Position numbers and translations under genes: made by a program. A DNA stretch of 64,000 nucleotides from a virus: positions 1-64,000 of IMG/VR virus record IMGVR_UViG_3300042526_000595; one strand, given 5' to 3'. Positions 26,311-34,300 of the stretch are shown here, one piece after another (position 1 is the stretch's first letter; each line of letters opens with the position of its first letter). The notes beneath the pieces were generated by a model that was given only the letters and a program-made list of their open reading frames with translations, searched no databases and was not told the DNA's origin.

Positions 26311-27185
26311 TATTGTTTTCTAATTGAATCTATAATTTGATTTACATCAAAAATTTCATTTAAATCATTATACGGAATACTTGTCATATCTTGGAATAAT
26401 AAATATTTAGAATAATGACTATGGTCTAACATAATCTCTTTTGTTGGGGTATTTGCCGTTATATTTGTATTGGTGTGATATCCGAAAACATTGGGGTTAG
26501 TTCCAACCCAAGTAACAACCGATGGTAAATTTAATGCCATCGCAATGTGCATAACGCTTGAATCTATTAACAATCGTTTTTTAGATAAACTTAATAGAAT
26601 TGCTATACTCCTAAAATCGTCTAACGCTTGTAATGTATCTTCATAAACAAATTGGTCTTCCCTTTTAATGTGGAGAATTGCGTAATCATTTTTAAAATAT
26701 CTAATCACTTCCTCTATTGTTGGTTGAGGTATATCACGAGTCCAACTATATTTTAATGGTTGTCCAGCCGCTCCACCGTTTGGTTGGATAACCATAATTG
26801 GTTTATCCACTTTATAGAATTGCGTGAAGTATTGTTTTTCAGCTTCAGATATAAAAATTTCAGGTAATTCTCCTCTATATTCAACCTTGAACATTTCACA
26901 CCAAATTTGAATTAAATGTTTGGATTCTGTAATGTAATCTGATGTTTGATATGGTTCACCAACAAACACTTTAGATTCTTGGTTCATAATGTATTTAGCG
27001 TAAATACCCGATAATTGACCGTGATTTAATACCTTGTTCATATTTGGATTGTTAATAAAAATATCCGGAAAACCAGTTACTACAATTATATAATCGTCAG
27101 GGTATTGTCTTCTAATGGCTTTTAATACGGCGGTTCCCATTACACTTTTTCCGAGACCACCTTCTATTGAAAATATTATATTCAT
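26310..27185 (-). CDS. GT9-like (heptosyltransferase-like) glycosyltransferase
   Basis: 291 residues of GT-B type. It opens NIIFSIEGGLGKSVMGTAVLKAI, the usual first strand and glycine loop of the heptosyltransferase family. QPNGGAAGQPLKYSW follows in the interdomain region, and LLIDSSVMHIAMALNLPSV is the donor-side motif, matching the family's DSGxMHxA-type signature. It is a standalone counterpart of the heptosyltransferase-like domain in the convergent gene. ADP-heptose use is family inference. Confidence 0.7.
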   Translation of the reverse strand: MNIIFSIEGGLGKSVMGTAVLKAIRRQYPDDYIIVVTGFPDIFINNPNMNKVLNHGQLSGIYAKYIMNQESKVFVGEPYQTSDYITESKHLIQIWCEMFKVEYRGELPEIFISEAEKQYFTQFYKVDKPIMVIQPNGGAAGQPLKYSWTRDIPQPTIEEVIRYFKNDYAILHIKREDQFVYEDTLQALDDFRSIAILLSLSKKRLLIDSSVMHIAMALNLPSVVTWVGTNPNVFGYHTNTNITANTPTKEIMLDHSHYSKYLLFQDMTSIPYNDLNEIFDVNQIIDSIRKQ

Positions 27186-27195
27186 CTTTGTTTTT

Positions 27196-27642
27196 TTAAT
27201 TGTTTAATATTTTTTTTATACATTCATTAACCCCAATGTTTGTGGTGTCAATATTAATAAAGTTTTCTGTAGGTGATTCATAATCATCAACAAACAAATT
27301 CTCTCTACCTCTAATTTCTGATGTGTGAACATAAATCTCTGTGATTTTTCTACCCATCTTTTTCTTAAATTCTTCTCTTTGGTCTTTATAAGGTGATACT
27401 AATGAAACAACGACATGAACACTTTTAGAATTAAGGTATTGAGACATTTGTTGAGCGAGTTGTATATTTTTTCTTCTACCCTCTTCAGAATAATCTTTAT
27501 TATCAAATAAATCTCTAATATCATCACCATCAATATGGAAACATAATTCTCTTTTAGAATCAACAATTGATGAACATAATTCTTTCGCCATTGTTGTTTT
27601 ACCGGCTCCCGGCTGACCTGTTATCCAAAATATATTAGACAT
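27196..27642 (-). CDS. adenylylsulfate (APS) kinase-like P-loop kinase
   Basis: 148 residues from the ATG at 27642. The frame stays open further up to 27723, but that extension lies inside the sulfotransferase gene and the P-loop fold begins at MSNIFWITGQ. The Walker A is GQPGAGKT (K15). FHIDGDDIRD, DYSEEGRRKNI and SLVSPYKDQREEFKK match CysC-type APS kinases, which make PAPS from APS and ATP. The start overlaps the stop of the sulfotransferase by 8 nt, so the two are coupled. Short for CysC (about 200 aa), so a related phage nucleotide or sugar kinase is possible. Confidence 0.7.
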   Translation of the reverse strand: MSNIFWITGQPGAGKTTMAKELCSSIVDSKRELCFHIDGDDIRDLFDNKDYSEEGRRKNIQLAQQMSQYLNSKSVHVVVSLVSPYKDQREEFKKKMGRKITEIYVHTSEIRGRENLFVDDYESPTENFINIDTTNIGVNECIKKILNN

Positions 27643-28456
27643 ACCCAAAATAATCATAAAACCATTTATAGTGATTCTTAATATTGGTGGATAATTCATA
27701 ACCCAATATATCCAAATAATCATCCGGTAATTTTCTAAATTCTTTTCTCAATACATGGTCACCATATATACCGTGAACAACATCATTTTCGTTTGTCACC
27801 TGTTCGATATATTCAAAATTGTGTCCTTGATACATTGGTTGTCCAACATAGTCGTAAAATCGTTTTAATTCTCTTTCAGGGTTATCCATTAAATCCTCAT
27901 ATCTAATAAATAAAATTTTAGTATGAAGTCCTTGTTGGAAGATATCTTGTAGTCGGTCTAATGTGACACCAACCGGTGGTCCACTAGCCCAAATATCAAT
28001 TCGTTTATTTACAGTTGTTCCAACCAATTCGTTTGGGTTCTGTACATGACTTTCTTTGTGGGGGTTTTTTCTAAAGTTCTTTTCCATTGAGGAATAGACA
28101 CATCTGATGTCTCTAACCATACAAACAATCTTTGGGTCTTCTTTGAATAAACTCAATAGATTGTAATTAATACCCCACCCTCGACTCTTATCTAACACAT
28201 AGGGTTTATCTGTTAATTCCTCAAAGAATCCTTGAATCCCTTTTCTACAAAAATTAATGAATGCTTTTTCCATTAATTTAGGGTCTTGTGCTCTAATTTC
28301 TTGAGAACCATTATAATGATTTTTTGCTCCTGACACCAACTCAATTAATCCTGATGTTGGGGTTACGTAAAATTGGGGGTTTTGTCCGATTAAATTTTGA
28401 AATAGGGTTGAACCTGCTCTAGGTAGAGAAGAGTTAAAAAAGATTATCTTATCCAT
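27635..28456 (-). CDS. PAPS-dependent sulfotransferase family protein
   Basis: 273 residues. The 5'-phosphosulfate loop is SSLPRAGSTLFQNLIG at residues ~9-24. CMVRDIRCVYSSMEKNFR corresponds to the 3'-phosphate motif (R...S). Then IRYEDLMDNPERELKRFYDY matches the conserved RYEDL block of the family. Soluble, no signal peptide. With the overlapping APS kinase it makes a minimal sulfation pair: the host would supply APS, the kinase PAPS, and this enzyme would sulfate a glycan, tyrosine or small molecule. It is the first gene of the minus-strand unit that ends at 26310. Confidence 0.8.
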   Translation of the reverse strand: MDKIIFFNSSLPRAGSTLFQNLIGQNPQFYVTPTSGLIELVSGAKNHYNGSQEIRAQDPKLMEKAFINFCRKGIQGFFEELTDKPYVLDKSRGWGINYNLLSLFKEDPKIVCMVRDIRCVYSSMEKNFRKNPHKESHVQNPNELVGTTVNKRIDIWASGPPVGVTLDRLQDIFQQGLHTKILFIRYEDLMDNPERELKRFYDYVGQPMYQGHNFEYIEQVTNENDVVHGIYGDHVLRKEFRKLPDDYLDILGYELSTNIKNHYKWFYDYFGYV

Positions 28457-28506
28457 AAATTATAACATATATTTGTGTTAATAATAAACGGATATTGAAT
28501 TGTTGT

Positions 28507-28538
28507 AAACCCTATTGAAGTAATTTTTAATAGGGTTT
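28507..28538. terminator. hairpin, possible terminator
   Basis: A 10-bp perfect stem AAACCCTATT / AATAGGGTTT with a 12-nt loop sits in the 141-nt gap between the sulfotransferase start and the next minus-strand gene. Confidence 0.5.
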
Positions 28539-28539
28539 A

Positions 28540-28597
28540 TTCGAAAAAATAAAGTGGTCTTGTCCTCTCCGACCAGCTAATTCCCGTAGCAACCACC
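28540..28597 (-). terminator. GC-richer hairpin region after the fibre block
   Basis: On the minus strand, TGGTC (28575-28571) pairs with GACCA (28559-28555), followed by CTTTATTTTTT. An alternative outer pairing GGTGGT/ACCACT is also possible. It most likely terminates the long minus-strand fibre unit. The stretch is more GC-rich than its surroundings, so a small structured RNA cannot be excluded. Confidence 0.4.
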
Positions 28598-28861
28598 TTA
28601 TAGCAATATCGTTCCGATGATAGCTCCTAAGGTTGTGAAGGCGATGTCATAGTAATCAAAAGGGGCTTCGTGATATTTTCCATGGTACCATTCCCAAACA
28701 AATCCTATTACATATCCAAATAGACCTGCCACTATAAGTTGACCTATTTTCCCTATATCAAAGGAGGGGTCAAATTTGATTAGTAGCCAAATAATCGGCG
28801 TTACTGTTAAAATACCACCAAGTATGTGTAAGTGATATCGTTGTTTAAAAAAATTATTCAT
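28598..28861 (-). CDS. small three-helix membrane protein
   Basis: 87 residues with three hydrophobic segments (~12-29, ~40-56 and ~72-87) and a charged loop (WEWYHGKYHEAPFDYYD) between the second and third. Size and topology fit a holin or another small phage inner-membrane protein. No lysis partner is adjacent (the nearest hydrolase, a papain-like protease, is 20 kb away), so holin is only a possibility. It begins 4 nt after the stop of the 57-codon gene upstream. Confidence 0.6.
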   Translation of the reverse strand: MNNFFKQRYHLHILGGILTVTPIIWLLIKFDPSFDIGKIGQLIVAGLFGYVIGFVWEWYHGKYHEAPFDYYDIAFTTLGAIIGTILL

Positions 28862-28865
28862 AATT

Positions 28866-29039
28866 TTAATTATTATTGTTTATATAAGGTTGTTCATTAT
28901 ACCAAGTCCATCCTTCAACGGGGTAGGTGTAAGTATCTTTTAATTCTTTTACTAATGTGAAATCGGGGGCGTATACAAAGTTAGGTGCGTATAGCCAATA
29001 ATTGTCTTCAAATTTATAAAATCCTGATGTATCTTCCAT
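28866..29039 (-). CDS. small hypothetical protein (57 aa)
   Basis: Begins MEDTSGFYKFEDNYWLYAP and ends in Asn-rich NNNN. It is rich in Tyr/Trp, with two NF/DF-type YAPxF motifs (LYAPNFVYAPDF). It fills the gap between the small membrane protein and the LRR fibre gene, with 15 nt to the latter, so it belongs to the fibre operon. It could be a short fibre-associated or chaperone-like protein; no family is recognised. Confidence 0.6.
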   Translation of the reverse strand: MEDTSGFYKFEDNYWLYAPNFVYAPDFTLVKELKDTYTYPVEGWTWYNEQPYINNNN

Positions 29040-29054
29040 ATTTTTTTATTTATT

Positions 29055-31229
29055 TTATCCTGTTACCGTCCAACCTTTTCCGGTTGCGATACTTCTTGTA
29101 CAAGTTGATGCTCCTGAACATCCTGTTATATTAATTGTTTTTGTTGTTACTGTTGTTAAATCACCAAATAAAGTGTTTAATGCTGCTGCAGATAAATCAG
29201 TGTACGATACGTTTATTTGTGGTGAAGTTCCTGTCCATTGTCCGGCACCTGTATTAAGAAGTCTTAAACCACTTAATTTACTAAAGTTTGTTGCACTGGA
29301 ACCATTAATCGCTAATGCCGAGAAGGGACAACTAAAACTTAACGATGGTAATTTGTTAGATTGAGTAATGGCTGTAGCACCTACTAACGGTGTCGCAGTT
29401 AGACTACCTAATTTATCTAAATTATTTATTGTTGTTAAATTAGGGCATTGGGCAAAAACCGATGTTAATACAGTTAATAGTGATGTTTGAGTTGTTGGTA
29501 ATGTCAATGTTTGTAAATTAACACATTGTAAGAATGCCGATGAAAAGGTTGTTAAAGATGTAGAAACTGTTACTGGCATTGTTATGGAAGTTAATAACCA
29601 ACAACCATTAAAGGTACTAGCAAAAGTTGTACAAGCGTTCATACTAGTTGGCATTGTAACTGAGGTTAGAGATTCACAAGTATTAAAGCAGTTAGTGGCG
29701 GTAGTTACCAAATTCATTGTTGATGGAAAAGTTACACCAGTGAGTGATAAACAATTCTGAAATGTTCCTGATAATGAAGTGGCTGCGGTCATACTAGTCG
29801 GTAGAGTTATTGATTCTAATTTAGTACATCCATTACACATTGATGTCATTAAAGTAATGCTGTTTTGAGTGTTATTTGGAAGAACTATCGTTTTTAAATT
29901 AACACAATCTACAAAAGCACTATTCAAACTAGTTATTGTCCATCCAGATGGTATTGTTATTGATTCAAGAGAAATACAACTATCAAACATTAACACCATT
30001 GTTATTGTTGCACCAACTGTTGTTGGTAAAGTAAGTGATGTTAATCTATAACAATTAACGAAACAACTGGTTAAAACAGTTAAATTCGGCATCGCCGATT
30101 GAAAAGTAACATTTGTTAATGAATAACACCCACTAAAGGCTGTTGACATTGTTGAAGCATTAAAACTTGTCGGAAAAGTTATGTTTTTTAAATTATTACA
30201 TCCCTGAAATGAGGTTGTTCCATTATATACCGCATTACCAGAACAAGTGGGTGGAAAATATACGTTTTGTAAACTGTAACTAGAAGCAAAACAGTTAGTA
30301 ATATCAACAGCTACACTACTCACTGGTGATGGTAATGCTGTGAATTTAACCCACTGCAGTGAGCGACAAGACTCAAATGCGCTCTCTAAACTTGTTAATA
30401 AGTTAATACTAGGTAAGGTAATATTTTTTAAACTATCACAGTTTTGAAATGCTGTTAGTAGGGTTGTACAACTATTCAATGTTGTTGGGAAGGATATTGT
30501 CCTAAGATTTTTACAATTATTAAATGTTAGAGTTAAGTTGGTTATGGTAGTGGCGTTTGATGGTAGTACTATATCTCGTAGATTAGTACAACCATTACAC
30601 ATGCTTGTTAAATTAGTTAATGAATTGGCGGATGTTGGCATCACAATTTTGTATAAACCACCACAATTCATAAACATAGCAGTCATTTGAGTTGTCCAAG
30701 CAACTGAAGAAGGAAGTTTTACATATTCCAATAATTCAAAAGTGGAAACTGAAGTTGTACCACCAGCAGAAGAAAAATAAGTACCGGTTAATTCTGTTGT
30801 ATTACAAGTGTTATCCCCAAAATACACCTCTAACAATCCAACATTATAGTAAACACCACCTCCGGTAACTGTAAAATTAGATAGATGTTTGGTATTAGTT
30901 ATGACACAGGTTGCGTCTCCATATATTCTTATTTTAAATGTGTTATACCCTCTAGAACAAGGTGTACCTCCGGTTGAATAGACATGTTCGGTTGTTACAG
31001 AAGTAGTGGTTGATATTGTATCTACAGTACCATCACCCCAATCTATATAAATATTTCCTGATGTTCTTGTGAATGTTGTTTGAATGGCGAACGCCTTTGC
31101 CCCTGTATCGGCAACTAAAAACTGAACCTCATTTGCGGTGTCAGTAATTGTTATCCAATCAGGTGGTCTTACCCAATCAGAAGGTGTGTCAATTGGTGCT
31201 ATTGAATTTATTGGTACGTTAAAAGCCAT
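29055..31229 (-). CDS. large LRR adhesin (BspA-like) with PKD-like N-terminus
   Basis: 724 residues. Residues ~30-110 contain IYIDWGDGTVDTI, the WGDG turn of PKD-like beta-sandwich domains. Residues ~140-650 are about twenty leucine-rich repeats of ~24 residues, with pattern F.NC..L..I.LPT....T.L..AF, related to but distinct from the 22-residue repeats at 8680-9000. A C-terminal cap ends LSAAALNTLFGDL. It is likely a virion-exposed binding protein. No signal peptide, as expected for a phage fibre. Part of the minus-strand fibre block. Confidence 0.75.
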   Translation of the reverse strand: MAFNVPINSIAPIDTPSDWVRPPDWITITDTANEVQFLVADTGAKAFAIQTTFTRTSGNIYIDWGDGTVDTISTTTSVTTEHVYSTGGTPCSRGYNTFKIRIYGDATCVITNTKHLSNFTVTGGGVYYNVGLLEVYFGDNTCNTTELTGTYFSSAGGTTSVSTFELLEYVKLPSSVAWTTQMTAMFMNCGGLYKIVMPTSANSLTNLTSMCNGCTNLRDIVLPSNATTITNLTLTFNNCKNLRTISFPTTLNSCTTLLTAFQNCDSLKNITLPSINLLTSLESAFESCRSLQWVKFTALPSPVSSVAVDITNCFASSYSLQNVYFPPTCSGNAVYNGTTSFQGCNNLKNITFPTSFNASTMSTAFSGCYSLTNVTFQSAMPNLTVLTSCFVNCYRLTSLTLPTTVGATITMVLMFDSCISLESITIPSGWTITSLNSAFVDCVNLKTIVLPNNTQNSITLMTSMCNGCTKLESITLPTSMTAATSLSGTFQNCLSLTGVTFPSTMNLVTTATNCFNTCESLTSVTMPTSMNACTTFASTFNGCWLLTSITMPVTVSTSLTTFSSAFLQCVNLQTLTLPTTQTSLLTVLTSVFAQCPNLTTINNLDKLGSLTATPLVGATAITQSNKLPSLSFSCPFSALAINGSSATNFSKLSGLRLLNTGAGQWTGTSPQINVSYTDLSAAALNTLFGDLTTVTTKTINITGCSGASTCTRSIATGKGWTVTG

Positions 31230-31306
31230 TTAATTACGTTGTTTGTGTTGTTAATGATTTGTCAGTTATTGTTAAATATTTTTTAATATAAATTATATCG
31301 TTTAAT

Positions 31307-34300
31307 TTAGTCACAAATAGTTAAAATGTTTCCTATAACTCCTAGATTATTAATTGGATAACCACTCGTAATACTTGTTCCGATATTAATGACGTTATTA
31401 CCAACGTCCAATGGGGTAGTTAACGTAATATCGGAGTAAACGGTAATTCCTGGTTCAAAAACTGATGAGAGTGAATAACCTGTATAGATGTTACCACCAC
31501 AATTTGATAAAATAAGTGTAGTTGCTCCCAAATTTGTTGATGTTATTACTATATCTACCGTCATATTCGCGTCAGGCGGAAATTGAGAATAAAATGTTGC
31601 CACTCCTGACGCTACTCCCACATATGGTAATACTTGTGCGTTATACGCTGTTAGATAACTTGCGTTTTGTGGTGTAACAGATACATCACAATTTGCGGTA
31701 ATATTTACATTACTAAATGAATATGTGTAATATCCTGACACTAATGTCCACGATGCTGCGGTTAATGTTTGACCTGTAAGTTTAATTGGTGTTGAACCTC
31801 CACCACCTGAACTTGTTCCGCTAGTACCTGCCATTCCTGATGTTCCGCTAGAACCAGAACCTCCTGCAGTTGTTGTAACTAGTAAACCATTTGAACCAAC
31901 ACAGATTGAACATCCTGATGAACTTGCGAAACTACATACAGATAAGTCATTAACAAATGTTGTGCAAGCTCTATTTGCTGTTATATTACTACCTATGATA
32001 TTGGTACATGTAAAACTTGATGATATAGTGTTATTTCTACCACCAAGTATTGATGAATAAAGTGAACAAGCACTATTACATAAACCACCAGCAATCGTTG
32101 AAGAACTCCCTTGATTAATATTACAATACCCTCCACCAATTGATGAAAAGAAACCTTGAGCATTATTTTTAGACCCCCCACCAATTGTTGAACAAGCACC
32201 TGTTGCGCAGTTTCTATATCCACCACCAATGGTTGATAATCTACCCGAATCACAGCAAACAATTGTTCCGGTTAATAAACCTCCTGTTGAGAATGTTCCT
32301 CCTGATGTGTTGTGTCCAATACCTCCACCAATTGTCACCCCTAAAGAACAATATTCATTTGTTGGTGATTGGATAATATTTCTATGTCCCCCACCTATAG
32401 ATGCCATTCTAGTATTTGTTATATTACAATAACCACCATTAACGCTAATAAACGAACCACATGTGCAGTTACATTTTCCTCCACTAATGACTGAATTACA
32501 ACTTACAGTAGAACCATACGCACCTCTTACTTTATTTTGACTACCACCACCAATAGTTCCAAATATGTTATTACCAAAACTACAATTCAGACATCCACCA
32601 CCAATGAATATATATGATGTTTGACCATAATTTAATTTTCCGCCTACAACAGATGTGTAACAACTAGAAACACAGTTTCTACATCCTCCACCAATAAATG
32701 AACGAGTTCCTGACGATATATTACATTGACCACCAACAATTGTTGAAAAACATGTTGATACGGTATTTCCGCTACCCGCTAATGCCGCTGAGAAACACGA
32801 TGTTGCAGTATTACTGACACCACATCTAATAGTTGAATTAACACCTGTTCCGGTAATGATTATACCACCCCCTCCTGCAGTTGTTGTAACTAGTAAACCA
32901 TTTGAACCAACACAGATTGAACATCCTGATGAACTTGCGAAACTACATACAGATAAATCATTAACAAATGTGGTACATGCTCTGTTTGCGGTTATATTAC
33001 TACCAATAATATTGGTATTTGTAAACGCTGATGATATAGTATTAAGACAACCACCAAGGATTGATGAACAACTACCATTAACGGTATTTCTTGTACCACC
33101 ACCGATAAACGATGTTGTTCCTGATGCTATATTACCTATACCACCACCAATGGTGCTACCACAACCACCGGCAGTATTTCTAATAACAGAAATTGAATAA
33201 GAATCACTTAATACACACATTCCACCTCCACCAATTGTCGAATAATTACCTTTGGCGTAATTTCCTTGACCCCCACCAATTGTTGAGTAAAGTCCACAAG
33301 CAACATTATTACATATTACATAAGAACCTATATTAACTGTGTCTTCTATAACTCGACTTTTACCACCACCAATTGTCGAGCCATTTCCTAACGCTTTATT
33401 TCCACCACCACCACCAATAGTTGAAAAATCCCCTATGGCTTCATTAGTCGTTCTTCTTGTGTATCCATAACCACTGTTAATCCTTATCTCACCACCCCCA
33501 CCAATAGTGCTTAAATATCCAATAGCTTTATTACATCTACCACCACCAATTGTAGATGTATGTCCTGATGCAAAATTTATAATACCACCACCGATTGTTG
33601 AATGATTACCTTTAGCGTAATTTCCACCACCACCACCTATAGTTGATAAACACCCTATGGTTTTATTATTACACATTGTTAAGGTATTTGGTTGATAATC
33701 GTCGACTTGCCAAACAAATACACCACCACCACCAATTGTTGATGTATGTCCTGATGCATAATTTCCTCCACCTCCACCTATGGTTGAGAACTGTCCTGAA
33801 GCTATATTATATTTAACTATATTAGAACAATAAGAGTTTCCTGAACAAGAAAATCTTCCACCACCACCAATTACAGAATAACAACTGGTTATAGTATTTA
33901 AATAACCACCACCAATTGTTGAGTAAGTCGCATTAACACAAAGTTTATTACCATAACCACCCGATATAGTTCCTAGTCCAGATAAAACACGATTACAATA
34001 ACCACCACCAATGAATGACCTACTACCTGAAATTATATTATCAACACCACCACCAATAAATGAGATACTTCCAAACTCACAAATTACATTACCTATACCA
34101 CCAACAATTGATGATGTACTTCCTGATACACTATTAAGAGTACCACCAACAATTGATGAGGCACCTCCTGATACGGTATTATTTTTACCCCCAACAATTG
34201 ATGAACAACTACCACTTAAAGTGATTGTATTTCCACTACCACCTAATGCTGCCGAAAAATTTCCTGATGCGGTATTTCCAACACCACATCTAATAGTTGA

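Noticed and set aside
27643-27723. N-terminal extension of the APS kinase
   Set aside because: It lies wholly inside the sulfotransferase gene, and the kinase fold begins at the ATG at 27642.
28555-28597. Stretch resembling the 5' half of a tRNA (minus strand)
   Set aside because: No anticodon arm, T arm or acceptor pairing can be completed; hairpin plus U-tract fits a terminator better.
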